A DNA stretch of 64,000 nt from Akanthomyces muscarius. Taxonomy: Eukaryota; Ascomycota; Sordariomycetes; Hypocreales; Cordycipitaceae. This document shows, one piece after another, positions 45,176 through 56,375 of the stretch. A program made the position numbers and the translations under genes. Each line of letters opens with the position of its first letter. Positions within the stretch are counted from its first letter, which is position 1. The DNA is taken from positions 3,720,001-3,784,000 of the forward strand of contig NC_079245.1 in assembly GCF_028009165.1 (NCBI RefSeq), written 5' to 3'. The notes under the pieces were generated by a model, which searched no databases, was not told where the DNA came from, and saw nothing but the letters and a program-made list of their open reading frames with translations.

Positions 45176-45997
45176 CTAGGAGCGGGAGAAGTAGGGAGAT
45201 TGATGAGCAAACCCGCCTCTGTGCGACGGCCGGCCGTAGGTCTGCAGCGGCGGACGGGAGGGCGGCACTCCGTGGGGCGGGGCGGCGTAGCTTTGCGTAA
45301 AAGCGCCCGGCTCACGGCATTTGAAGGGATTTCTGTAACTCAGATTGTGATTTGAAGGATGAGAGTTCCAAGAAGGCTGGTTTGCATGCACAGGCGGCGG
45401 TTCCATGGGCCAAGCAGTCGTGCCATCGGCCGCACGGGTCAAATACTGTGGGCGAGATATAGGCGGCTCCCTAGTACCGTATTGTGGTTCGAATGTATAA
45501 CTCGGTTGCCATGCCTCACGGTGCTGAGGACGAGTAACGTAACCGTCCGCGGCAGATTCATTGCGTCGAGAGGGATGATGTTCTTCGTGCGTGGCATCGC
45601 GTCGAGATCCGCATTTGCCTGGAGGCGCGGTGCGATACTCTCGGGGACTTCGTTCATGGGAATCAAGGCTAGAGGCGCAAGAGCTGGATGCTCCAGAGCT
45701 GGTCGAGGTGGAGGCGTGCGAGCTCGACGCTTCAGAGCCAGTCATTATGGACGTCTGGGAGCTGGGGCTAGTGGCAAAAGAGGCATGGGATCTGGCGGAA
45801 CCACGCGACTTAAGAGAGCCGTGCGAGCTAATCCAGTCGTGCAAAATGGTTGACTCGTGTGTGGCGGAATGGCGCGTGTCCGCGCCAGTGTGTGAACACG
45901 CTGCTGCTGCATGGCGGAATTCAGTATCTTCCGGGCCGCTGTATGCCCCCCCAACGAGCTCGTCGAAATGATCAAGATTGGCCCAGCTTGCCGAGCT
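45176..45997 (-). CDS. Open frame continuing in phase after the NEDD8-protease stop
   Basis: 273 sense codons follow the protease TAG (45998-46000) in the same frame and without interruption. The encoded region begins acidic (NLDHFDELVGG, PEDTEF) and then becomes Ser/His/Pro/Tyr/Arg-rich and disordered (ending HQSPYFSRS). No convincing start codon of its own exists near its left part; the first in-frame ATG is well inside. It can be joined to the protease by a 63-nt intron (46001-45939, GTAGAG donor, CATACAG acceptor) that removes the TAG and keeps phase. It could be a C-terminal extension made by alternative splicing, a separate gene, or chance. No family recognised. Confidence 0.4.
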   Translation of the reverse strand, partial: SSASWANLDHFDELVGGAYSGPEDTEFRHAAAACSHTGADTRHSATHESTILHDWISSHGSLKSRGSARSHASFATSPSSQTSIMTGSEASSSHASTSTSSGASSSCASSLDSHERSPREYRTAPPGKCGSRRDATHEEHHPSRRNESAADGYVTRPQHREAWQPSYTFEPQYGTREPPISRPQYLTRAADGTTAWPMEPPPVHANQPSWNSHPSNHNLSYRNPFKCREPGAFTQSYAAPPHGVPPSRPPLQTYGRPSHRGGFAHQSPYFSRS

Positions 45998-46895
45998 CTA
46001 CTCGATACGCGGTGGCGTCTTGTCTGTAAACGGACTGGAGCTCCGTCTGGTCGGGAAGCGTTAGCTCAGCCTCCCGTCTCTACAGTTCTCATTGTGTGTG
46101 TGTGTGCTGATAGACTTACGACCGACGACGCTCGGCTTCTTTGCGCAGATTGTCAATGATGCGGAGCATTTCCTTGCGGCCGCCGTGGCTGTCAACCATT
46201 TTGCCGGCCATGCTCATCGATACCTTTTCGCGGGCATTGGCGCTGAGCAGACGCTTGACAAGCAGGTGGCGCATCAAAAGGCATACAAAGACGCCGCAAT
46301 CGCTTCCGTTTTCCTGTTGGGGACTGTCCTCGAGGTTCACGAAGCGCAGTTGCCGGCCGAGGACCTGGCCGAGCTTGCGAGTGGTGAGGTTGCCTTCAGA
46401 GTAGTTGGCGCCGCCGAGGGAGTCGTAGTGGAAAGCGACGCCGTCGAGAACAGAGACGAGCAGCAGGGACCAGTGGGAGCCGCCCTCGGCGTCACCGACG
46501 TTGTGGTTGTCGTTGATGGGGAGGAAAATGTGCGTCACCTTGGCGAGGTCGGGAAGGGTGTTGTTGACGTGGCGCAGGTCTGTGGTGCGCATGAGCAGAA
46601 AGGCCATGCTGGGGCGGAGGAGGCAAATGCGAGCTTGCGGGTAGCGGGGGAGGGTCTCGCGCTCGAGGTATTCCTGCCAAAATGTGATGACATTGTCGGA
46701 GAGCCAGTCATTTTTAAGCGACTTGACGTCGCCGACGGTTAGGCTGGAATCGTAGTAGCTAAGGTAGGGCTTCTCGGATGTGGAGAGCTGGCGGTGGTCG
46801 TGTTAGCGAGAGTTGGCAGTCAGACGAGAAATGGTCGAAGAAGAATAAATACGTACGTGTTCACCCAGGCGAGCGATGCGCTGGCGAAGAGGCAT
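45998..46895 (-). CDS. NEDD8-specific protease (Ulp1/C48 cysteine peptidase, SENP8/DEN1 type)
   Basis: Three exons, 46895-46857, 46787-46120 and 46046-45998, 251 residues, ending in SRSSSPFTDKTPPRIE. The catalytic set is complete: His118 (GGSHWSLL), Asp135 (FHYDSLGG), Gln171 (QQENGSDC) and Cys177 (GSDCGVFVC). The N-terminal half has YLSYYDSSLTVGDVKSLKNDWLSDNVITFW, which is characteristic of small SENP8/DEN1-like enzymes that process or remove NEDD8 (Rub1) from cullins and other proteins. The length without an extension matches that subfamily. In development of filamentous fungi DEN1 relatives influence asexual development and light response. See findings for the possible extended form. Confidence 0.92.
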
Positions 46896-49568
46896 GCTGC
46901 TCCGAAATTTGCGCTTGTTGCGCCGGAGCTTGCGCGAGCGGTCCAGAATGGGCACTGTGGGCAGCGGAGAAACGAGGAACCACCGGGAAGGAGGTTCTCG
47001 AGCGAGTTACGGAGAAGGAGGGTATGTCAAGTTTGAGGTTTCACTGGAGTGAGATTTGAGGGGTTGAGGGCGGACTTAAGGGAAAGGGTAGGTAGGGAAT
47101 CAGCGTTGCAGACAGAGGAAGATGAAGCGTGGGATGGGAAATCGAGAACCGGCAAGCAAAGATCTCTATCGGATGGGCAAAAAATTAGAAAAGCGGGGCT
47201 TTGCTGCACAGGCTGTTAAGCGGCACTCCGCTGGTGGTGGCTGTAGCTACCTTAGCGGCAAGTCCCCCGTAAATGTAGGTAGCGCTGCGTTGGTGAGCCG
47301 AGATGCCTGGAAATTGCCGTTTGCTGGTGTGCTTGTGTCGAGACTACAGGGAACAAAAATGCCGTGTCGGTGTCGGAGCTGTATTGTGAGCGAGGAATGA
47401 AGCATGTCGCAGAAATCTTCTTGTTCTCTCCCGTGCTGGCCTGCGACACAGACCCCGTGGACAATGGAGGAGGGGCGGACAAGTTTGCCGTCGTGTACTT
47501 GCGTGCCTACGTGCCTCTCGCACCTGTGTACGTGTAAGAGGGCGTCGTGGCTGAGCTGGGCGAGCTACGTAAGGTATGCTGGACACATCAAGGCAGCTTG
47601 GCAGACAGGCCGCCCATCGGCGGTGTTGTTGAAATGCCGCCTCGGGCTAGCCCAGGCCATTGATTCCACACCACATTTTGTAGTTTTGTGTCAGTAGGCA
47701 CACTGGCAGTTCCCATACAGAAAAGCTGAGGCAACTGCGCACATACAAAATCTAGGTACTCAGGATTTTGAGCATGTCGCGGGCGCGCGGTAGACTAGCT
47801 GGCAGCTTATTACGGCCGTCCTTTGGCGATTCCGCGGGAGCGCTGGGCTAAGCCCCAGGCGGCTTCCCCGCTGTAAGGTAACTAGAGGCCTGCCCTGTCG
47901 CCTCCAGACAGACAGCTGCCTGTTCCAGGGTCTACCGACGTCATCGGCTGGCCCTACGGCACCCGGCAGCCAGGCCAGCTTCGCCCACCAAAAAGCCTGC
48001 TTGGTGGTGCGCAACAGTGCACCTTCATCTACAGATTAGGTATGCAGGGCTTTTCAATCCCTAGCGTTACATGACATCATGCCGTGGCTGGGAACTTCAC
48101 CGTCTTTACCGACTTACACAAAATCATCAGTAAAATTGGAAGGACCTGTCGCGCTGCCTGTAATCGCCGCGCGACAGTAAGTCAACAGACCACCATGTCC
48201 ATCCACATTAAAAATACAAGACAGATGCGAATCAGAAACACCACCATGGTCAACTTCTAACTCTGTCCCTGCATATCAGCGCTACATCACGCCACTACTG
48301 CAGTCACGCCACTCGTGCTATTTCGCGCCCTACAAACGCATCTTCGCCGTCTCCATGCCGTCGCCTGGTGCTTCTTTGACGTTCGGCTGCACGGGCGCTT
48401 GCACAAGAACCCAAAGCTAACACGGGCCGACAGGGGCAGAGTATGATTGATGCTCTTGACGGCCCGCAGCTCCATAGCGCAAGCCATTTGTTTGCCCATG
48501 TTCCGATGTCGGATCAATGGGAGACTAGTGGCTATTTGTCGTTGGCAGGATTCGCACTCTTGACTGTCACGGAGCTCTCTGTGTAGTGACCGATTTCAAG
48601 GACGCAGGATGCAGGAGGCTGGCTCATCCTCAAAGCACTATATTGGACAAAAACTCCGAGGCTTGGAGCGCAATGGGTGGGAACCAATTCCGAGGAGAGG
48701 ACTGCCTGTGTCATATCGCGCCAATCAATGCTCTTTGTAAGACGTTTCAGAGCAATAAACCTTGTGCACTCATATATGCTTCGTCGCGAACAAGGTCATC
48801 GAGAATCAACATCGAAAGTGGCCTATTATCATCCGACTGCCAGCCAATTGTTGTTCAAACCATCATCAATTTAAGCTGCATCTCGAGTGGTGCCTCGGAC
48901 CTGGAATTGCTGCCTTGAGTTGACGAGAGGGGACTTCATCACACTATTGCGTTGCGCCCCAGTAGCACCAAGGACGGTGATTTTCTTGACAGGTGTCATT
49001 TTGACGCGAAAGATTTTCAAGGTCAAGTTTGGTAGTTGAAAATGCGGTCGTGATGGTAATGCTAATTGCATGTAGGTCTTGTCTGGGTCCTAATTGAGAG
49101 GGCAGAGAGTCTTTATACGCCACAAAAGAACAGCGAAAGGCTATCGGTTTCGTGATAGCATCTGAGCCAATTACAAATACTCGAAATGTTTGCATCACAA
49201 ACTCATAAAACCCAACTCGAAGTCGCAGCCTGAGTTAGAAGGAGGGCCGCGAGCGCGCCTGGGGCTTGTCGCGCCACTGAGAACAGTCAGCTGGCAACGT
49301 AGTTTTTTACAATGGAGTCACCCAAAGAAAAGGCCATCGGTGTTGATATGTAGTCTTCAGCGCATGAAGTCGCTAGGGAGGTTAGTGCCCTGACAGCGGT
49401 CGGTGGAACGACCACAAAGCCAGTACGAGGACTGCAAAAGAGAAAGAAAAAAATCTATACAAACACAAGCAAGGCATCACTAAGAAGAGATAGCAATATG
49501 AGAGGACATCGGGCTATATATGTTTCGTATTATCGAGCACCATTGTGCGCTTTCATATGAGGTCGCTG
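46896..49568. other. Long gene-poor stretch
   Basis: 2.7 kb. Apart from a relic NmrA-type fragment (48871-48999) no gene is supported. Short frames at 47122-47586 and 48287-48714 have no recognisable character. TACCTAGGTA-type half motifs occur at 47084-47097 and 47752-47760. Confidence 0.5.
48871..48999 (-). pseudogene. NmrA-like gene fragment (5' end only)
   Basis: The 42 codons from the ATG at 48999 read MTPVKKITVLGATGAQ, then SVMKSPLVN and QQFQVRGTTRDAA before a TAA. This is the first Rossmann beta-alpha-beta unit of NmrA-like proteins (GATGAQGxSV motif; here the second Gly after Gln is replaced by Arg-Asn). Everything after the second strand is missing and no continuation was found downstream in any frame, so this is best read as a relic of a lost gene. 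Confidence 0.6.
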
Positions 49569-51572
49569 CTATCCAACAACTGGACAGGGCTTTCCCCAGC
49601 ACTTGTCCCAGTGTACCATACCTGACTCCCAAAAACGCTTTAGCTTCGATATGATGACCAGCGGATGCACAGCAAAGACATGCTTTGCAGCATCTTCAAG
49701 GCATTGACAAATGAATGCCTGCTCAGAGGGTGTGCCGCCATCCGCGAGGGCACAGCCAACGACTGCCAGCGGCCAGTTTAGAGCGTCCCTGCAATGCTCC
49801 AGTTTCCACGCTGCCTCAAGTACCTTGATCAGAGATCTTCGCCGTTCAGCCTTATTCAAAGAGCCCAATCCAGCCTCCTGAAGAGCCATTATACCGAACA
49901 AGCCAACGGAAAGCTGGTATATGCTTGCCATAAGAGGGACCTCGGGTCTATCAGGCAACTCGTAAGAGGACTCAGTCCAGGTCAGTGGTTGGAACGCATC
50001 GATGCGTTGTACGATGGCGAGTGCGCCTGCCAGGCGCTGAGGTGACGGGTTAGAATATATTTCAACCCGCAGGTTATTTATTTCAATAATTCTTTCAAAC
50101 AATTCCGTGGGACAGGGAAAGCTCGGGTGAAGAATTTCGCCGTAGAAAAAGAGGAGCTCCTCTGTCGTAAAGTACGATACGCCAATAATTTGGTTATTCG
50201 GCGGACCAACGGAATTGGCCAGGACAGATTCCCTGGTTGATGAGTTAACCCTACCCGCAATCAATGGAGGGGAGCTTACATTATTATGCCTTTGGAATTC
50301 TTGATCAAGGACTGTCGTCCCTGCGCGAACTTCGCGCCCCCACAGAATCTTAATAGGGACAAGAACCCTTCCGTGTGGTGCTTCCAAATCGGGGATTGCA
50401 GCATTAGCTCGACGCATTTGATGCCCTGGATCCTGGTCAAGACTCTGTTTCTAGCTGCAAAGCTAGAACCCATTCGTGCCATTTCGTGATTAATACAGGT
50501 AATTTGGTTTGATATGCACATGTATAGGCGTTCCCATAAATGTTTCGTATGGTAGGCCTCGCTAGGCTGGGTCACACTGCCCTGGTCCTGTGATATTTGT
50601 GTAATGCGGTAGGCAAGGATAAAAGCAATAAATGCATCGTAGTTTGCCTCGTTGTTCCCTATAGGCCTGTGATACTTGATGGGAATTGCTTCAAATTTCG
50701 AAATCTTGTCCAGTAGACACGTATTAACTAGTAACACAATTAGCATTCGTACTCTTATGATAACGGAAACAGAAACGAATAGGGCAAACTTGCAGTAAAA
50801 TACGGCCTCTGTATAATACCAATCTGGCGGCCGAATTTCCGCGGGCGGGGTGACGTCTTGGCTTTGTCGAGTTGGCCATCTGCCCCGGCGGCGCATCGGC
50901 AGAGCTCGTGAGGCGGGAGACAGCAGCGCTGTCGCCTGAGATTGTTGAGAGTCGCCCGGTGAGGAGCCGCTCGATGAGGCGGCATCAGAGGGCGACTGTC
51001 CACGTTCGGGCATTCCCCATGGCTGTGGTGGAGGTGACAAGAGGCCAGAGTAGGTGTAGCCGGGCTTAACGCAACGCCGACAAGTTGGCTGCTGTTCGCC
51101 GCACTTGACGGGACGGGCGCTGTTATGGTCGCGCCAGCCGCTCGCACTGGGGGTTGACTGTGCCGCAATTCTCGCTTCATGCGTAACACCCAATGACGCA
51201 TCCGCGCCGGGAGGATCAAGCTCATAATGACACATGATGTTGCGCTTCTGGCAGCTCTTACACTTGGGCCTAAGTTCGTCGCACTTGACACGCCTCGCAC
51301 TAGGAAACGCTGAGCGTAAGCATAATGTACGCGTGGACACTAGACCTGCGACGAGCAGCTCTGGGCAATGAGCTGAAGGCGTTCGCCCCGCAAGTATTTT
51401 GCAGGAAAGCATGAACGCAGCAATTGGTAGGTAGTAGAGCGACTTACCGGCAGCCCAGGCAGCCTGTCCTGGATCGGGGTGCCCATCGCCTCACTCGCTG
51501 TGCCGAACTGTCCTGGCCGCCAGCGTCAACTTGGCCTGACCGCCGTGGGTTTGGCGCTACTACTGGCGACAT
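49569..51572 (-). CDS. Zn2Cys6 fungal transcription factor
   Basis: Three exons on the minus strand: 51572-51448, 51299-50280 and 50232-49569, 602 residues. The first splice completes a binuclear zinc cluster with Cys38, 41, 48, 55, 58 and 65 (GCLGCRARRVKCDE ... KCKSCQKRNIMC). About 43 residues later a second, partial cluster occurs (Cys108, 115, 118, with Tyr125 where the sixth Cys is expected). A Ser/Gln/Pro-rich linker, a strongly hydrophobic stretch (about 50715-50800) and a C-terminal fungal regulator region follow (TTEELLFFYGEILHPSFP, ELFERIIEINNLR). Such proteins bind CGG-type sites as nuclear regulators. The hydrophobic stretch may be an undetected intron, though none with fitting phase was found. 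Target genes unknown. Confidence 0.8.
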
Positions 51573-52510
51573 GGAGACACTATTGCCACAACGAGACGAC
51601 TTCGCCGTCCCCAATGTCGAGAGTGCACGGGGGAAGTGATGGTGACTGATACTCCGTACTGAGCTACGGATGGTGGAGGAGGAACAAAGCCTCGAGGTGG
51701 GTCACCGATGCTCGCTGAAATGCTACTAGTAAAGTCTTAAGCGTGCGCTGATCGGTCACAATTACCGACCGCTGGGTACGGATACAGGGCTCTGTAGACA
51801 GGCGATTCGTGAAGGCACTTTAGCTAGCCAATGGGTGGCCTCCACGCACACAGCTTCGCAGCCTTTATCATTACACCCAAGACGACGACAAATGATTTAC
51901 CTCATCTATTTGCGCGCCGTATTATCTTTCAGCTGGCGTTGAACCAGACATGGCGGTCCACTGCTTCGAGTCACGCTCAACTTCGGCCGAGCACCGAGCA
52001 GTTGAATATTGTCAGCGATCGACGCTAACCGTCGTATCTTTCTCCTAGACCCATAACGTAGAGTGTACATCCCCGCCTTCTGCTAATGGCCTCGTCCCCT
52101 GTGGCATAGCCCCTCGAATCAATTCGCCCGACAGCCGAGCCAAGACACAATGTTTCAGCTAGAAGGCTACGAGATTTACCAGGCGACCGGGAGAAGCGGT
52201 TACAGTTTTATCGCCTCACAGTAACAGTATGGGGATTAATGTGTTCGCCCAATGATACAATGAATATAGCTTCTCCTAGTGCATTGGTCAAAAGTAAATA
52301 CACAAGTAATCTAACACGCAGAAATTCTTGGTACACTGAATCAAGGAGGAGATCATTGCGTCTGTGAGTTGAAACTAGGCTGAGAGAATGGGGACGAGGG
52401 TTGTGTGGCGACGCATATGCAAGGTCATCGCTGGACGCTTGGGGGCTGCACCGGGGGTGGTTCCTGGTGTCACCAACTTTTTGAAAACTAGCTCTATATT
52501 CATATTGCCC
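51573..52510. other. Gene-free stretch
   Basis: About 940 bp between two minus-strand genes. No coding signal seen. Confidence 0.5.
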
Positions 52511-55292
52511 CTAGAGCTTGTCGAGGTACTGGTAGTCATTAGCAGATGATTTCTTCTTTTGTAGCTGCAGCTGCACACGAACATTTGTTATGTCTATTTC
52601 GGGTGACAGCCCGTTCTTTTTGCGTAGCTCGAGTACGAGCTTGCCGGCCTCAGAAGTCTTGTCTAAGGGGTCACCTTCTGCTGCTGCCTGCCAGCCCGCT
52701 TGCACAGACTCAATAGACACATGTTGAGACAATTTCGGATCTCGCTGAAGAACCACTTCGAGCTTCAGTCTAGCCTCGAGAGGCATGTACGCTTGAACAA
52801 TAGCAGCGTTCCAGACCTTGCCCAACAAGTGGTCGCCGTGAGAAGATGTACCACAGAAGATTCCTCCTGTTTGACTGATGGCGCTGCGAACCGTGCCAAC
52901 ATGTGGTTCCGGCGTTTGCACTTGGACGAGGTACTTTGGTTCCACCAGTATTGGTTTCGCCAACAGCATCGACGCAAATGTCACTCTTCTTGCTGTGGGG
53001 ATAATCTGGCCTCCACCACGATGGATAGCATCACTGAATAAAGTCACATCCTCTATATTGAGCCTCAATCCGCGCAATCGCTCACCTGCCAGTGGTCCCT
53101 CTGCCGAAGCCCACTGGAATCCCGACACAAAAGAGTCCCGAATCTCATGCAAGAACTGGACGGCTCTGGTAACGTCGACGACAACATTGGGACCAGTGCT
53201 GCCAGGGCCAAAAGCCCATATCTTCTGGGCAGCTTTCTCCTCCCAAGAAAATTCCTCGCGCAACGTGGCTGCTCGCAACTTAGCCTCTTGTAGGGGCGAT
53301 ATGACGCCTGCTTCAATCGCGGATGTGAAGTCTTCGTCTAGCGGCGCGGCGGAGGCGTAGAACCGGTTGAACTTGTTTGGACTCTTGGAAAGTGCCGTTT
53401 TGCTTGACCCAGCAGTAATAGTCTCCCGGTACAGAGGAAGTGGCCCCTCAACTACCAATGGGTCATTTGCGAAGCTTCGTAAAGTTTGGAGGCCAGCCTC
53501 AACTTGGCTCGCATCTGACGCGAAGATACGGTTCTGACCGGACGATGTATTGGACGATTCAAACAGTTGGTCGGTCTTGCATAAAAAGGCGAGACCTGCC
53601 ACTAGATCCGGAAGCCTTTCCGGAACTGTGACGTCGACAATGTACTGTATGGTAGGTTGAAGGTAATACATGTCCCGTATATTGTGCGTTTGCGGACTGC
53701 CAGAGATGGTTCCCGATCTTTGAATGAGCCCGCTGAGGTCGGAAAGAAAAACCAGGTCCCCGGCGGAGGCTCCCTTAACTGGACTGATGACGTTCCCTTT
53801 GCCAGTGGCTGGTGTAAAGATGTCGCCAACGGGCTTTATGTAGAGCGCTGGCTTTGCCCCGTGTCGATGACCAGGTCCATGGATACGGACGTCTTGACCA
53901 GCCGATAATTTGCCCGCGAATATACGCCCAAGCAGGAACAATTTATCTCTTGACCCTGTTGCCGGCACAAATTGGGTAGCATAGATCAACAATGGCGCCT
54001 CGGGATCACATTGCCTCAGCCCTACTGCAGCATCATCCTGCAAAGGGCCACTATACAGACAAGCTGCTCGGTACATCTGAGCTTCGACAGGAGAGGGCAT
54101 TTGACGAATTACCGTCATGAGCGCCTTTCCGATTGGCAGATAAGCTCGCATTATGGCATTGAACAGCTCTCGACCATGTTTTGTCTCATCTTGTTCTTGC
54201 ATTTTGACGTCGAGTCTTGTGAGAATAGATGCCAAAGGCTCCGGATCAGCAGGAGCAGCGACAACGGCGGAGCGAATCTCGAGTATGGGTGCTATAATGA
54301 ATTGATTGAAAGCGCGCCGTACGCTCTGGTTGCTTGACTCATCAATCGACGTCCACTTCTTACTTGAAGCATCAAAGGTGAAGTCTCCCTGTGGTCAACT
54401 GACGTTAGACTGTTTCAAGTTCCGTCCGCTGCACAAACTGGGTGGCTTTTTTATAGGCAAGGACACAACAGTAATTGAAAAAGTGACATACCCATAAGTG
54501 TTTTCTGAGGTCACCTTTCTCGACAGCCAGTTCAGCATCATGCAAGTCAGTAAAGTCAGTGAGAGAGAACCCCCATTTTGCCGCAGTACTACCAAAAAGT
54601 ACTGTGCCCTGTCGAGGATCAACCTCAAGATCAACATTCGACGGCCGCCCTGGACAATTCCTGATGATGCAATTCATTTCATAAATTTTCTGGTAAGAGG
54701 CGCGATACAAGTCCTCTGGTTGCAGATCGCCAGTCTGGCTAAACAGAATTTCGTCAAGTCTGTCCAAAAAAATGACAGGCTTACATGCTTCTCTTACTGC
54801 ATTTTGGACAGTGCTGGAGAAAAGAGGAGATGATGTGTGCTCGTCTACCCCCAGGACCATCAGGATTGAGTCGGTGACTCGAATGGCGGATGCTGCATTG
54901 TGAGAGGGCTGACGGTCTGCACAGCTGATAAGATTGGCCTTTAGATGCTCAGTTCGAGATTGCTGGCCTCCTCCTTCTCTACTTTCTTCTGCGGGATCGT
55001 CTTTCGTGGAAGCTAGAAAGATGGAGCAGAGCGAGTTTCCACAAGGTCCAGTGTCCAGCTCAAAAGCGGCAACTTCATCAGCAAGGCGACGAGGTTCTTC
55101 GGATGCAGTATCTGGAACATCATCTATTCCATTGAATGCGCTCGAATGTGCACGAATTTCAGTCTGGTCAGCGAGGGTCGAGATCTCTTCTCTCAACGTC
55201 TCCACCGTCTGTTCCACACGGCGATGTCTTGACAGGCTGACGATAGAAACATTACGAATCTGCGCCGAATTAGGTGATTGAAGTGCCATCAT
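52511..55292 (-). CDS. EF-2-like protein with degenerate GTPase domain
   Basis: Two exons, 55292-54492 and 54388-52511, 892 residues, close to the length of eukaryotic elongation factor 2. Domains II to V are clearly EF-2: PLLIYATQFVPATGSRDK, LGRIFAGKLSAGQDVRI, the YRETI ... TALSKSPNKFNRFY segment, KIWAFGP, VQFLHEIRDSFVSGFQWA, SDAIHRGGGQIIPTARR and the final YQYLDKL. The diphthamide histidine in IHRGGGQ is kept. The N-terminal G domain is recognisable (IRNVSIV, RVTDSILMVLGVD, EDLYRASYQKIYEMN) but its P-loop, DxPG and NKxD motifs are replaced (SLSRHRR, SCADR, LDRLDE), so GTP binding is unlikely. It cannot be the housekeeping EF-2; a paralogue with another role, or one decaying without yet having stops, is inferred. 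Confidence 0.88.
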
Positions 55293-56375
55293 GGTTGGAA
55301 GAGCTCTTGCTTAATCACGAGTGTTATTTGTGTCGAGCATGAAATGCTTTTTCTTTGCCTGTTATAAGATGACGCGGGGTGATGGGCACGACGGGGAGTT
55401 CAATTTTGGCGGCCAATGTAAGAATGGTGGCGGACGGGTGTAATTAGTCACAATCGCACTACAGTCATACCAAGACGAAGTATTATGGGTCTCGGGCAAA
55501 GGTGTACTGTAACATATTATTTCTGCTGGGCAGCTTTTAACGCTAACTAAGTTAGTATGTAGTCTCTTAACGTGAGAAAGAAAGTGCTGAAAGAATACAT
55601 AAGATAGTATGTTGCGTCGACATGGATATAAATTCCTGTAAAGTGATGGGCAAATATCATAACAGATAAATAGCTTTTGGTAGTTTTGGAAGATTTATTA
55701 ACGTAATGTGCTGCTGCTTCTCCTCTACTTTACGAGAGCCGTTACCGCATTCAAGCCTGGGCACTCATCGGCCTACCAGGTTCTATATCTAGCTTAATTT
55801 ACGCATTCGTCATCGAATAGGGAAGCCTTGCCCTATGTCCGGTCACTTATCTCGATGATTGAGCGCACTTTCGTAATGATGGACTTGAAGCGTCTTTATT
55901 GGTTTTGCTTGAGGCTGTAGCCAAAGAAATTCAGTGGCACCCAGAAAGCATCACACGGGCCGCCGGACGCACGTATGACGGAGAACAGGAGCATTCTGAG
56001 TTCAATCAGCCCATCTTTGAGATGAGGTCGGTGGAAAGATTCGGCCTAAGGAATCGACTGCATGCGTGAATACTGTCAGCCATGACCACACTACGTCACG
56101 TTGTCGAGCAGCAAGCAGGAAAGATAAGTCTCGCTGTGGAGTTTTAATGTATACAGACGCAGGCCGCGAGTGCATGTTAAATTTCCTGACCGATGAGGGA
56201 ATGCAGATTCAATTGACCAATCTTGCTCATAACACAATAAATTCGAACTAAATAGCAATTTTCTAATTCTCACTATATCATTGGCTCTACCTGGGCAATG
56301 GCAGCATGCCCAGTAACCGGTTGCAAGTGAAAGACGAGGCGATCATTCCGTTGACCCAAGCATGGAGACAATCCT
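55293..56375. other. Gene-free, AT-rich stretch
   Basis: About 1.1 kb. AT-rich at 55500-55720. A short open segment at about 55899-56069 (+) reads like protein (LLEAVAKEIQWHPESITRAA) but is only 56 codons and has no supporting start; a gene relic is possible. Confidence 0.45.

Noticed and set aside
45745..45975. 76-codon frame starting with MQQQRVHTLARTR in the protease tail region
   Set aside because: It would need the acceptor GAGTAG at 45998, and it soon ends; the other frame is far longer and has better composition.
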